From assembly GCF_000621145.1 (NCBI RefSeq), contig NZ_JHZB01000022.1, positions 7,501 through 66,649 on the forward strand: a stretch of 59,149 nucleotides of DNA. The letters run 5' to 3'. The stretch comes from Desulfobulbus elongatus DSM 2908 (lineage in GTDB: Bacteria > Desulfobacterota > Desulfobulbia > Desulfobulbales > Desulfobulbaceae). Below the pieces are notes generated by a model, which saw only the letters and a program-made list of their open reading frames with translations, was not told the DNA's origin and made no database searches. How positions within the stretch are numbered: the stretch's first letter is position 1; each line of letters begins with the position of its first letter. The translations under genes and the position numbers were made by a program. Shown piece by piece: positions 1 to 11,007 of this stretch.

Positions 1-2288
1 AGTACGCCGTTGAGGTGGATCATCTGGTCGGTCAGCATGGTCAGGGGGCTCAAATCCTGAAGATTGAGCCGAAGGGTAGCGCTCATCGGCGCCTGCAGAA
101 GGGTCTCCGGGGAAAACGGGTCACCTGCCGAGGTCAATTCGGCCTGGATCGTGCCGTTATCCGTGAACTCGCTTGCCAGGACCGCTTGGAGCCGATTGCC
201 GGCATACCGGGCGGTGAGTCCGTTTTTTTTCCAGGCCACCTGATGAGTGTCGCCGTCCGGCAGGGGAATGCGCAGATGCATATCGTTACAGGTGGCGGTG
301 AATTTTCCATCCAGGAGGCGGGCTTGCTGACCGGTCAGGTCAAAGTCCGCATCGATTCGACCGGTGAGCGGCCAAGTGAGCATCCAATCCGCCGACAGGA
401 TCTCCAGGGGCAGGGCGGAGCCGGTGCCATGCGCATGCCAGTTGAGGGGGGAGGGCTGCCATGTGCCGCCAATACAGAGGGAGCCGGCGGATGCCGACTG
501 CAGGCACCAGGGTTCGACTTCGACCTTGCTGGCGGAAAGCGTCAAGGCAACGGGCTGCCGCTGCTGCCAGTCGCCATACTGTCGGCTGGAGAGGTGGCTT
601 CGGTTCAACGTCGCCTGCCAGCGGCTCTCCTTCCAGGCGCCCTGCAAGGCGAGGCCGGCGGAAAATGCCGCGTTCTCGCCACGCAGTTCAAGGTTGTGAT
701 CCTCCATCGAACCCTTGAGCAGCAGGCGGCTCGAATCCATAACCACTGTGCCCAGCCGCAGCCGCTCTGCCCGGGCCGAGACTTCGAGAAGGTCGCTACG
801 GTCCAGGACACCCCTGGCTTCCATGCGGAGTGTCCCGAGACCGTACGTGCCCATGGCGAGATCGCTGCCGTTCACCTGCGCATCGATCCGTGGCTTTTCC
901 CGGCTGCCGGTGATACGGGCGAGGGCTTTGATCGATCCCCGGGCGCCCGGCCAGAGTTCGGCCAGGTTGTTCGAGTCGAGCCGGAAGTCGAGGTCGACGG
1001 CCTCGTCGACCGTGCCGCTGGCCCGCAGCACCGAGTTGCCGCTCTTGATGCTGAGATGGGGCAGATGGAGCCGGTTGCCCGTCAGCGACAGTTCGCCGTT
1101 GCCGGTCAGGGGAAAGCCGCGCAAGGTGCCGTGGAGGGAGGGCAGGGTGAAGGACGCCTGCATCCCCTGGGCCGTGGCTTGGCCGGAGGTGGTCAGCGAA
1201 CCACTGAAGTCGCCCGGCCAGTCGGCAAGAAAAAGTCCGGGATTCAAATGGGTGCCGCTGACCTCCGCCTGCCAGGAAAAGAGCGGATTCCAGGTCAGGC
1301 CACCCTTGGCGGCAAGCCGGGTTTCGCCGTGGGCGAGGTTCAGGCTGTCGACGGCCATGCCGTTGCCGTCGCCCCGGATGCTGGCGGTGAGGGTGCCTGC
1401 GTCCGCAAGCGCAGGCAGGCCTGCCTGCGACTGCACCTGCAGGATGTAGTCGTCCAGGCTGCCCCGGCCATTGATCACCACGCGGGAGAAGCGCTGTTCC
1501 GGCCAGTCCCGGCGGATGGCGGCCAGGGTCATCTCCGGGATGGTCAATTGCGCCCGCCAGGTGGTGGCGGCGAGGAGTTGATCGAGGCGGCCGTTGAGAT
1601 GGGCGGGGAAGGGGGCTTGGGTGTCGGTCTCGATGTTCAGTGCGTTGAGCGGACCGTTGACGGCGCTCTGCCCGGCAATGGGTTCATAACCTTCCGGATG
1701 TGCCTGGAACCGCGCATTCAGTTCCAGGGGATAATCGCCGTCGGTGCGCAAGCGTCCCTCGGCCTGGAACGTGAGCGCATCGCTGGTCAGGGACAGATCA
1801 CCGACATGCAGATCCCTCCCTCGGAAGGAGAGATCGTTGATCGTGGCCCGGGCAACGGCCCACACCTCGTCCTCGCCGGAGAAGATGGCGATTCTTTCCG
1901 CCGAGATGGCGTCAAGCGCCAGGTCAAGGGGCAAGGCAAAGGGGGTGAGGATCGTCTCGCCCGTGCCTTCGCCCAGCACAACCCGCACGTCCGCCCCCTG
2001 AATGGTACGAATGCGGAGTTTCCCGTTCGCCAATTGCGCCGCATCCCAGTCCACGTCCAGGGTGCCGACGGACACGGTATCGATCCCGTCGGCATAGCGG
2101 ATCTCCTGCAGATGGATCGGTCCGAGCAGGGTGCCGGAGGCGGCGCCGATGGTGAGGATGCCCGACGACAGCCGGCTGCCGACCAGGACCAGGCAGCGGA
2201 GACCGGTCTCGGTGCCGGCCAGGAACGGGATGCCGGCGAACATGAGGAGGAAAAGCAGGCCGACAAGACGGCGCAGCCAGGTGCCCAT
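1..2288 (-). CDS. tamB: TamB, inner-membrane part of the translocation and assembly module (partial)
   Basis: Reads without a stop from ATG at 2288 to the left edge, so about 762 N-terminal residues are visible and the C-terminal DUF490 domain is missing. The N-terminus (MGTWLRRLVGLLFLLMFAGI) is a short basic stretch followed by one membrane anchor. The rest is low-complexity beta-rich sequence with many alternating hydrophobic strands and repeated LxLxG, LxI and LRGNI-like segments, as expected for the periplasm-spanning TamB groove that moves lipids or helps assemble outer-membrane proteins. The start codon overlaps the tamA stop (TGATG), so the pair is translationally coupled. The identification rests on this N-terminus, the beta-repeat character and the tamA neighbour. 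Confidence 0.85.
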   Translation of the reverse strand, partial: MGTWLRRLVGLLFLLMFAGIPFLAGTETGLRCLVLVGSRLSSGILTIGAASGTLLGPIHLQEIRYADGIDTVSVGTLDVDWDAAQLANGKLRIRTIQGADVRVVLGEGTGETILTPFALPLDLALDAISAERIAIFSGEDEVWAVARATINDLSFRGRDLHVGDLSLTSDALTFQAEGRLRTDGDYPLELNARFQAHPEGYEPIAGQSAVNGPLNALNIETDTQAPFPAHLNGRLDQLLAATTWRAQLTIPEMTLAAIRRDWPEQRFSRVVINGRGSLDDYILQVQSQAGLPALADAGTLTASIRGDGNGMAVDSLNLAHGETRLAAKGGLTWNPLFSWQAEVSGTHLNPGLFLADWPGDFSGSLTTSGQATAQGMQASFTLPSLHGTLRGFPLTGNGELSLTGNRLHLPHLSIKSGNSVLRASGTVDEAVDLDFRLDSNNLAELWPGARGSIKALARITGSREKPRIDAQVNGSDLAMGTYGLGTLRMEARGVLDRSDLLEVSARAERLRLGTVVMDSSRLLLKGSMEDHNLELRGENAAFSAGLALQGAWKESRWQATLNRSHLSSRQYGDWQQRQPVALTLSASKVEVEPWCLQSASAGSLCIGGTWQPSPLNWHAHGTGSALPLEILSADWMLTWPLTGRIDADFDLTGQQARLLDGKFTATCNDMHLRIPLPDGDTHQVAWKKNGLTARYAGNRLQAVLASEFTDNGTIQAELTSAGDPFSPETLLQAPMSATLRLNLQDLSPLTMLTDQMIHLNGV

Positions 2289-4144
2289 CACAGATCGGCC
2301 CCCATGGTGAAGTGAACGCGCCAGCTCCCGTCCTCGTCCAGGGACTTGGCCACGTCCAGGCGGATCTGGCCGAAAACGCCGTTCCAGCGCAGCCCGACGC
2401 CGGCACCCGAATGGAAGGTGGTCTCGGAGAAATCGTTCATGACGGAACCGCTATCGTAAAAAATCGCGCCGCTCCAGGCATCGAAGAGCGACCGTTCCAA
2501 TTCCACGCTGTAGGTGAGCAGGTTCTTGCCGCCGAGAATATTGCCGCCGGCATCGACCGGGCCGATTTTCTTGTAGCCGTACCCGCGCACACTCTGGTCG
2601 CCGCCCGCGTAGTAGCGCAGGGTCGGCGGCAGGGCATAGATGTCGTCCACCAGGGTGGTGCCGATCTCGCCGCGACCGAGCAGGCGCCACTGGTCGAAGA
2701 AGGTGTAGATGGCCTTGGTGCGCAGGGTCGACTGGAGAAAGGTGGTGTCGGCGAGCACGTTCTCCTCGCTGCCGATCACGGTGGCGGTGAAACGGATACC
2801 CCGTTTGGTGGTGATGCGGTCGTCGGCCCAGAACACGCTGCCCTTGAAGCCGGGAACGACGAGCGAATCCTGGGCGGTTCCCCCGGCGCCGATGCTGTAG
2901 CGCTCGTCGAGGAATTGGGCGTAAGTGGAATATTCGCCCCATTCCCGGAAATGATCGTGGCTGACGGTGGCGTTCAACGTTTTGATGTCGGTGTTGTCGA
3001 ACTCCTCGGTTTCGTACTTGCCGGTGAGGGCCAGCCGGTCTTTTCTGGGATCGCCGATGGGGATGGTGTAGGTGCCGCCGAGGTTGCTTTTCCATTGTGC
3101 CGGCTGCAATTGGATATCCAACTGGTGGCCGAACCGGTTGACGAGGCGGTTGGTGTATTCCAGCGTGCCGCGGGCGCCTGTGTCGGTGCCGTATCCCAGG
3201 CCGATGCTGTATTTGTGCGTCAGATTGGGGGTCAACGCCACCCTGACCGGCACCCTGCCGGCGACGGCACGGTCGGGATCGTATTCGAGATCCACGGTCT
3301 TGAAATAGCCGACATTGAACAGGGATTGCCGCAGCCGGGTCAGGGCCCTGGGGGAAAAGGGATCGCCCTCGCGGACCGGGGATATTTTGCGCAGGAGTTC
3401 GTGGTCGATGACGTCGGTGTCAAAGGTGAGGGGGCCGACGAGGTAGCGGGGGCCGGTGTCGAGATTGAGCCGCATGGAGGCGCTCAGCGTTTTTCTGCTG
3501 ATCGCCACCCGGTTGTTCCGGAACGCTGCCCGGTGATAGCCGTTTTCCAGGGCAGCGGTGACCAGTTTGTCCTTGCCGTCCTCGTAGATTTGATGATCGA
3601 GCGCGTCGCCCCGGTGAACCGGGAAACGGCGGATCGCCTCTTTGAGAGCGGCGTCCTGCTCGCCCGGTCCGGACAGGGCGATGGTCACTTCCGTGACCGT
3701 GACCGGTGGGCCGGCCGCCACCTTGATCTCCACATGGCGGCTGCCGTTTTGCGACCACTGGCTGGTCGTGATGTCCGGGGTGTAATAGCCGAAGGGCTCC
3801 AGGGCCTTGGCGGCTTCCGGCCGCGCCTTGCCGTACAATCGGTTGAAGACTGCCTCCGAGGGCGTTTCGTTGTCCGGGAACCGGGTCAGCGAGAGATGGC
3901 TGCGGATATTCTGGCGCTGTTGTTCGGTGAGGTCACCGGCAATGTCCACCGTGATGGCCGGAGGGGCGGCAACGGCATGGGCACAGGTCCAGACGGTCAG
4001 CAGCAAGGCGGTCAGGAACAGGCGGCCGGACAAACGTACCGGCACGGCACGGCATCGGTATCGCCACGCCCGGAACGGACGATCTCTTCTCTGCTTCGGA
4101 CGGAAGAACAGAAGGGCACGCTGGCGCAACAGGGAGAAAACCAT
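2288..4144 (-). CDS. tamA: TamA, Omp85-family outer-membrane protein
   Basis: 618 residues. A basic N-terminal extension precedes a signal peptide (LFLTALLLTVWTCAHAVAA), so the true start may be an internal GTG nearer the hydrophobic stretch. POTRA-like segments follow (about residues 60-260, with a typical RLRQSLFNVGYFKTVDLEY), then a 16-strand barrel domain carrying the Omp85 signature VRGYGYKKIGP and ending in a strand with terminal Leu. TamA pairs with TamB to build or lipidate the outer membrane. The next gene, tamB, overlaps its stop codon by one base. The gene lies 166 bp after clpB, and I see no clear terminator between them. Confidence 0.93.
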   Translation of the reverse strand: MVFSLLRQRALLFFRPKQRRDRPFRAWRYRCRAVPVRLSGRLFLTALLLTVWTCAHAVAAPPAITVDIAGDLTEQQRQNIRSHLSLTRFPDNETPSEAVFNRLYGKARPEAAKALEPFGYYTPDITTSQWSQNGSRHVEIKVAAGPPVTVTEVTIALSGPGEQDAALKEAIRRFPVHRGDALDHQIYEDGKDKLVTAALENGYHRAAFRNNRVAISRKTLSASMRLNLDTGPRYLVGPLTFDTDVIDHELLRKISPVREGDPFSPRALTRLRQSLFNVGYFKTVDLEYDPDRAVAGRVPVRVALTPNLTHKYSIGLGYGTDTGARGTLEYTNRLVNRFGHQLDIQLQPAQWKSNLGGTYTIPIGDPRKDRLALTGKYETEEFDNTDIKTLNATVSHDHFREWGEYSTYAQFLDERYSIGAGGTAQDSLVVPGFKGSVFWADDRITTKRGIRFTATVIGSEENVLADTTFLQSTLRTKAIYTFFDQWRLLGRGEIGTTLVDDIYALPPTLRYYAGGDQSVRGYGYKKIGPVDAGGNILGGKNLLTYSVELERSLFDAWSGAIFYDSGSVMNDFSETTFHSGAGVGLRWNGVFGQIRLDVAKSLDEDGSWRVHFTMGADL

Positions 4145-4310
4145 GCCGGAGTCTCTGCCGCAACCGGTTTACGGGATACCGTGATCCCTGACGAGACAGG
4201 TGAGGGGATGTCTGCCGAGCATGGCGCACTCTACTGTGTCATGCTTTTTTTTGAAAGAATTGTTTTGCGCAGCCTCCCGGGATGGAGGCCGCGCAAAGCC
4301 GGTCGGACGT

Positions 4311-6902
<2,592 letters not shown>

Positions 6903-7034
6903 TCTTCTCTCCTTCCCCGCTGCCCGCATCGGGCCCGCAGGGTGTTGATATCGTTATTCGGAGGAGACGATAAGCTTGAAAACAACCGGGTCAAGATTTT
7001 GGCACGATCGGTGAATGTTTTTCGGGCCAGGCAT

Positions 7035-7068
7035 AAAAAAAGCCCCCTGCCGAGATCGGCAAGGGGCT
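7035..7068 (-). terminator. Intrinsic terminator of the HesB-like selenoprotein gene
   Basis: On the minus strand a GC-rich hairpin (arms AGCCCCTTGCCGA and TCGGCAGGGGGCT, one G-T wobble) is followed directly by a run of T. It lies about 30 bp after the stop codon of the upstream selenoprotein gene. Confidence 0.85.
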
Positions 7069-7096
7069 GGTTGACGCGGAAGAACAGCCGGCTGAA

Positions 7097-7429
7097 TCAG
7101 CCGCAGGAGCCACCGCAGGAACCGGAACTGCAACTGCCGCCACCACCGAGGGGGTTGGCGGAGGTGATGGCGAAACCGGAGCGGTAGCCGGCTTCGATGA
7201 AATCGACCTTGACGGTCCCGCATTTTTCCAGCAGATCTTCGTCCACCAGAAATTTCAGACCGTCTTCCTCGAATGCCTTATCGCTGTCTTTTGGCTCATC
7301 CAGAGCCAAACCAAGTGACGGGCCACTTCACCCACCCTGCATCAGTGCGACCCGAATGGCAGAACTGATCTTGTTCTGCTCCAGGTAGGCTTTCAAATTA
7401 TTTACAGCAAGCGCTGTGACTTCAAACAT
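7097..7429 (-). CDS. HesB/IscA-like selenoprotein (in-frame UGA read as Sec34)
   Basis: Reading from ATG 7429 (ribosome-binding site GAGGAGG seven bases upstream) gives MFEVTALAVNNLKAYLEQNK..., then an in-frame TGA at codon 34 (7330-7328), then SGPSLGLALDEP... to a TGA stop at 7099-7097, 110 residues in all. The UGA sits in RVALMQGG-U-SGPSLGLALDEP, where Cys homologues of the HesB-like family have GGCSGP. Both sides of the UGA are clearly the same small iron-sulfur-biogenesis-like domain. The tail is Cys-rich (SCSSGSCGGSCG). A SECIS-like hairpin follows the UGA at the right distance. HesB-like selenoproteins are a known family in deltaproteobacteria; the exact role is unknown. Automated calling would probably report only a 70-residue fragment. 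Confidence 0.88.
7290..7310 (-). promoter_or_regulatory. Bacterial SECIS element
   Basis: On the minus strand, TTTGGCTC pairs perfectly with GAGCCAAA (8 bp) around a five-base loop TGGAT. The loop begins 25 bases after the UGA and carries G at its second and third positions. This meets the usual bacterial SECIS rules of a small apical loop with an early G, 16-37 bases from the UGA. It would recruit SelB and Sec-tRNA to codon 34. Confidence 0.8.
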
Positions 7430-7497
7430 TTACGCCTCCTCAAAAGTTTAAATGCTCCTTTTCCCGAGGGATAGGGAGTGGTACGGGTATGGCTGCA

Positions 7498-7526
7498 AGA
7501 GTAAGGCGCAATCAGGTTCGCGTCAA
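7498..7526 (-). promoter_or_regulatory. Candidate sigma-70 promoter of the HesB-like selenoprotein gene
   Basis: On the minus strand TTGACG is followed after 17 bases by TACTCT, about 70 bp upstream of the ATG. The -35 is good and the -10 weak. Confidence 0.4.
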
Positions 7527-7676
7527 CCATTGATGCGCCCGAAGGCGGCAACCACAATGAAAAGAGGGGGCAATGCCTGCATTCGGCTCCGAGAAGGTCC
7601 GCATAAGGCCATGAGGACAACCGATCGGAATGATGCGGAAAAAATCGGTGCGCCGCGCGGTTCGGATGGAAAAAGA

Positions 7677-7705
7677 TTGTCAAAGTGCAGGTGTCCTTCT
7701 ACAAT
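7677..7705 (+). promoter_or_regulatory. Sigma-70 promoter of the phosphofructokinase gene
   Basis: TTGTCA (7677-7682), a 17-base spacer and TACAAT (7700-7705), both five of six matches to consensus, lie 54 bp before the ATG. Confidence 0.65.
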
Positions 7706-7759
7706 TATAGATTGTATATTGAGAGCACGACGGCAAAAAATTTCACCTGCGGGAACATC

Positions 7760-8848
7760 ATGCAAAAGAAAATACTCATATCGACCGGCGGCGGCGATGC
7801 ACCGGGTTTGAACGCGGTCATCTTCGCCGTGGTCAACTCGGCCACCAGGAAAGGCTGGGAGGTCTACGGCAGCAGATCCGGATACGGCGGGCTCATCGAC
7901 CGGGATGATCTCGTCCGACTGATGCCCGAGGATGTGGAGGGCATTCTGTCCCAAGGGGGCACCATTCTCGGCTCCACCAACAAGGGCAACCCCTTCGCCA
8001 AACCGGTGGAGAACCTGGCGGGCGAGATCCAGATTGTGGATATCTCCGATAAAATTCTGGCCACGTTCAACAGGATGGGCTTTTTCTGCCACATCGCGGT
8101 GGGCGGCGACGGCAGCCTGGAAATCGCCCATCGCTTCGCCCAGAAGGGGATGCCGGTGATCGGCGTGCCCAAGACCATCGACAACGATCTGGAGGCCACG
8201 GACCGGACCTTCGGTTTCGACACGGCCGTGTCCACCGCCACCGATGCCATCGACAAGCTGCATTCCACCGCCAAATCCCACGACCGGGTGATGGTGGTGG
8301 AGGTCATGGGGCGCGATTCCGGCTGGATCGCCCTGTATTCCGGCATTTCCGGCGGTGCCGATGTCATCCTCATCCCGGAGATTCCCTTCAAGCTCGATGC
8401 CATTTGCGCCAAGATCAGCGACAACGAACTGCACGACAAGCACTATTCGATCGTGGTGGTGGCCGAGGGCGCCCGGGCCGAGGACGGCGAGGTGATCAGC
8501 AAGGGGCAGGGGGAACTCGGCCGCTCCGAGGTGGTCCTCGGCGGCATCGGCGAGTGGGTGGCCAACCAGATCCGGCAGCGCCTGGGCAAGGATACCCGCT
8601 CGTTGGTGCTCGGCCACCTCCAGCGCGGCGGCTCGCCCACCACCTTCGACCGGCTGCTGGCCCTGCGCTTCGGCGCGGCGGCGGTCCGCATGGCCGAGGC
8701 CGGCATCTTCGATCACATGGTGGCCTGGGTGCCGCCGACCATGACCGCGGTGCCCATCGCCGAAGCCATCCGGCGGCGAAAGAAGGTCGATCTGGAGGGC
8801 GACAAGGTACGGACCGCCCGCGATATCGGCATCTGCCTGGGCGACTGA
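7760..8848 (+). CDS. pfkA: 6-phosphofructokinase
   Basis: 362 residues. Start chosen at MQKKILISTGGGDAPGLN because the nucleotide-binding strand begins immediately; the longer frame adds 25 residues that do not look like PFK and would include the promoter. Motifs: GGGDAPGLN near the N-terminus, GGDGS at about residue 115, PKTIDND, and MGRDSGWIAL. GGDGS (Gly rather than Asp) favours ATP as phosphoryl donor, while PKTIDND (Lys) is typical of PPi-dependent and group III enzymes. The combination indicates an ATP-using group III type enzyme, although the donor should be tested. It phosphorylates fructose 6-phosphate in cytoplasmic glycolysis. Confidence 0.93.
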   Translation: MQKKILISTGGGDAPGLNAVIFAVVNSATRKGWEVYGSRSGYGGLIDRDDLVRLMPEDVEGILSQGGTILGSTNKGNPFAKPVENLAGEIQIVDISDKILATFNRMGFFCHIAVGGDGSLEIAHRFAQKGMPVIGVPKTIDNDLEATDRTFGFDTAVSTATDAIDKLHSTAKSHDRVMVVEVMGRDSGWIALYSGISGGADVILIPEIPFKLDAICAKISDNELHDKHYSIVVVAEGARAEDGEVISKGQGELGRSEVVLGGIGEWVANQIRQRLGKDTRSLVLGHLQRGGSPTTFDRLLALRFGAAAVRMAEAGIFDHMVAWVPPTMTAVPIAEAIRRRKKVDLEGDKVRTARDIGICLGD

Positions 8849-8865
8849 GTCCCCGCGTCCGTTCC

Positions 8866-9510
8866 ATGCGCACCGCCGACCGGCTGCACGCCTTCTACGA
8901 CCGCATGCTGTCCCGCCTGGGATCGCAGCACTGGTGGCCGGCGGAGACCCCCTTCGAGGTGATGGTGGGGGCCGTGCTCACCCAGAACACCGCCTGGAAG
9001 AACGTTGAGCGGGCCATCGCCAATCTCAAGGGGGCGGGGTTGATGTCGCTGGCGGCGCTGTCCGCCCTGCCCACCGGGCTCCTGGCCGAATACATCCGGC
9101 CGGCCGGTTACTACAACATCAAGGCCGGCCGGCTCCACAACCTGCTGCATTTCGTCACTGCACGGCACGGCGACGATCTCGGCGCCTTCCTCGCCCAACC
9201 GCTGCCGCAGTTGCGCGAGCAACTGCTCTCGATCAAGGGGATCGGCAGGGAAACCGCCGATTCCATCCTCCTCTACGCCGCCGGGCTGCCGATCTTCGTG
9301 GTCGACGCCTACACCCACCGCATCCTGGTGCGCCACCAGGTGATCGACGAAGAGGACGACTACGACGCCATCCAGGAGTTGTTCATGGACAGCCTCGATG
9401 GTGATGCGCAGCTCTACAACGAATACCACGCCCTGCTGGTGCGGATCGGCAACGTCTACTGCAAAAAAAAGAATCCCGACTGCGCGGCCTGCCCGCTGCA
9501 GGGAATGTAA
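8866..9510 (+). CDS. Endonuclease III-family DNA glycosylase-like protein
   Basis: 214 residues beginning MRTADRLHAFYDRML, 17 bp after the phosphofructokinase stop, so probably cotranscribed. It has the HhH-GPD fold: AVLTQNTAWKNVERAI, the helix-hairpin-helix LLSIKGIGRETADSILLYA with the catalytic-type Lys replaced by Glu-Thr-Ala, and the conserved Asp in FVVDAYTHRI. The C-terminus has three Cys of the 4Fe-4S loop (C-x6-C-x2-C), but the protein stops where the fourth Cys should be. This resembles the COG2231 branch of endonuclease III relatives rather than true Nth, so the substrate is uncertain; a role in base-excision repair is inferred. Confidence 0.8.
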   Translation: MRTADRLHAFYDRMLSRLGSQHWWPAETPFEVMVGAVLTQNTAWKNVERAIANLKGAGLMSLAALSALPTGLLAEYIRPAGYYNIKAGRLHNLLHFVTARHGDDLGAFLAQPLPQLREQLLSIKGIGRETADSILLYAAGLPIFVVDAYTHRILVRHQVIDEEDDYDAIQELFMDSLDGDAQLYNEYHALLVRIGNVYCKKKNPDCAACPLQGM

Positions 9511-9521
9511 GCGTTCGGGGC

Positions 9522-10313
9522 TTATCGGACGGTTTTTTCTCCGGCGCGATCCTGGTCAGCAGGCAGGTCCGGGACTTGGCGGCCGTGCCAGAGCAGCTTG
9601 CGGCAGATGCCGCGGATCATGCTGGCTTCCTTCTTTTTCAGCTGCACCCGGCCGAGGAACTGGCGGATATTGCGCATCCAGTAGATGCGGTTGGTGTCAT
9701 GGAGGAAGGTGATCTTGCCCAAGGCTGCCTCGATGTGCTCGTACATGCCCTCCAGGTCGAAGGAATTGGCGAACTCCGACCTGGGCACGGCGGCGAAGGG
9801 GTGGGGGTGGACGGCGGTGTACAGCTCGTAGCAGTGGATGGCCACCGCCTGGGCCAGATTGATGGACGAGAAGCCGGCGGTGGGGATGGTCGAGGCGAAC
9901 TGGCAGAGGTCGAGGTCTTCGTTGCTCAGGCCCGTACTTTCCGGGCCGAACATCAGGCCGATGCGGTTGCCGGCCACAAGCGGCGCGATTTCAGTCATCA
10001 CCTCGCGCGGGGTCTGGTCCTCGGGGCGGTGCCGTCCCTGGCGGGCCGTGGTGCCGACGATGCAGTGGAAGGGCGCCGCCGCCTCCGCCGTGGTCCGGCA
10101 GGCCCGCATCTCCCGGATGAGGTGGGCGGCCTTGTGGGTCGCCATCTTCAGCATCCGTTCCTCGTCGAAGTGGTCGTCGCTGACCACAACGAGTTCGCCG
10201 ATGCCGAAGTTGGAGGCGATCCGGGCCGAGGCGCCGATGTTCTCCGGATACTTCGGCCCTACCAGGATGATCCCGGTTTGGCCGAGGCGCTCGCACAACG
10301 ATTGTCGGTTCAC
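9522..10313 (-). CDS. trmJ: TrmJ-like tRNA/rRNA 2'-O-methyltransferase (SPOUT family)
   Basis: 263 residues from a GTG with no obvious ribosome-binding site. SPOUT/TrmH-family motifs: N-terminal GIILVGPKYPENIGASARI (motif 1), LMFGPESTGLSNEDL (motif 2) and ASTIPTAGFSSINLAQAV (motif 3, SAM knot). The extended C-terminal region, rich in Lys and Arg, is as in TrmJ, which methylates the ribose at tRNA position 32. It starts 22 bp after the stop of the coiled-coil membrane protein gene, implying an operon, and converges with the endonuclease III-like gene across 11 bp. Confidence 0.87.
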   Translation of the reverse strand: MNRQSLCERLGQTGIILVGPKYPENIGASARIASNFGIGELVVVSDDHFDEERMLKMATHKAAHLIREMRACRTTAEAAAPFHCIVGTTARQGRHRPEDQTPREVMTEIAPLVAGNRIGLMFGPESTGLSNEDLDLCQFASTIPTAGFSSINLAQAVAIHCYELYTAVHPHPFAAVPRSEFANSFDLEGMYEHIEAALGKITFLHDTNRIYWMRNIRQFLGRVQLKKKEASMIRGICRKLLWHGRQVPDLPADQDRAGEKTVR

Positions 10314-10335
10314 GTGGACGGGGTCCGGCCGGCGA

Positions 10336-10839
10336 TCAGTGGCCGGTGGATTGCTCCAGTTCCAGGGGTTTTTTGGAGGATTTGTCCGAACCCGGACTGC
10401 TGTTGGTCATCCGTTTGAAAAAGGGGATGATGCCGCGCTCGGCCCGTTTGATTTCCTCCTCCGCCTCCCTGACCGTAATCTGCCAGGCCGGGGCGAATCC
10501 GGGCGATTTCTCGAACATGATCTCGATCGCTTTCTGATATATCTGCACCTGGCGCAGTTCCTGGCGGCCGGGCTTCTGATTGAGCACCTGGACCATGTTG
10601 CGCAGGTTGTCCCGTTCCTGCCTGAGCTTGTCGATCTCGCCCTTGCGCCGTTCGTTTTCGGCGGAATCGATTTCCAGCTTGGTGTGCAGGTGCTCGCGCA
10701 GTTTTTTCAGGTTGGTGTTCAGTTCCCTGGCCTTCAGCCATCCCCGTGCCCAGAGAATGGCCGCGATCAGCAAGCCGATGCACAGGCCGCGCAGAAAGGG
10801 ATTGGAGAACACTTCCCCGATCCAGCTCGTATTTTCCAT
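10336..10839 (-). CDS. Membrane-anchored coiled-coil protein of unknown function
   Basis: 167 residues from an ATG with GGGAGAG upstream. One N-terminal membrane segment (about residues 17-33) precedes a charged helical stretch rich in Glu, Lys and Arg (about 36-90) that should form a coiled coil. The tail (AERGIIPFFKRMTNSSPG...) is basic and disordered. I do not recognise a family. It is the first gene of a likely two-gene unit with trmJ. Confidence 0.75.
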   Translation of the reverse strand: MENTSWIGEVFSNPFLRGLCIGLLIAAILWARGWLKARELNTNLKKLREHLHTKLEIDSAENERRKGEIDKLRQERDNLRNMVQVLNQKPGRQELRQVQIYQKAIEIMFEKSPGFAPAWQITVREAEEEIKRAERGIIPFFKRMTNSSPGSDKSSKKPLELEQSTGH

Positions 10840-11007
10840 GATCTCTCCCTCGGAGGAAAAAGGATGCGGACCAGGTTCGCCGGTTCCGCATTTCGCGATA
10901 TCAAGCGGTGTTCAAGGCCATCATTCTTATTTGAATCGCCATGGTTCGTCAAGCAAAACCAGGGTGGTTCGCCCCGACGTGCCGGTGGCTGCCGCCAGGG
11001 GAAACCT

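Larger units (their letters stand above)
7430..7759. other. Divergent intergenic region
   Basis: This 330-bp gap separates the minus-strand selenoprotein gene from the plus-strand phosphofructokinase gene. It holds the two outward-facing promoter candidates listed separately. The short ORFs across it have no recognisable product and look like chance. Confidence 0.6.

Noticed and set aside
15-2315. Long plus-strand ORF of 766 codons opposite tamB
   Set aside because: Gly/Gln/Arg-rich sequence with no domain, created by GC-rich codon bias opposite the real gene.
7097-7309. 70-codon ORF called as an independent gene
   Set aside because: It is only the part of the HesB-like selenoprotein after the UGA, with a TTG inside a conserved motif as its apparent start.
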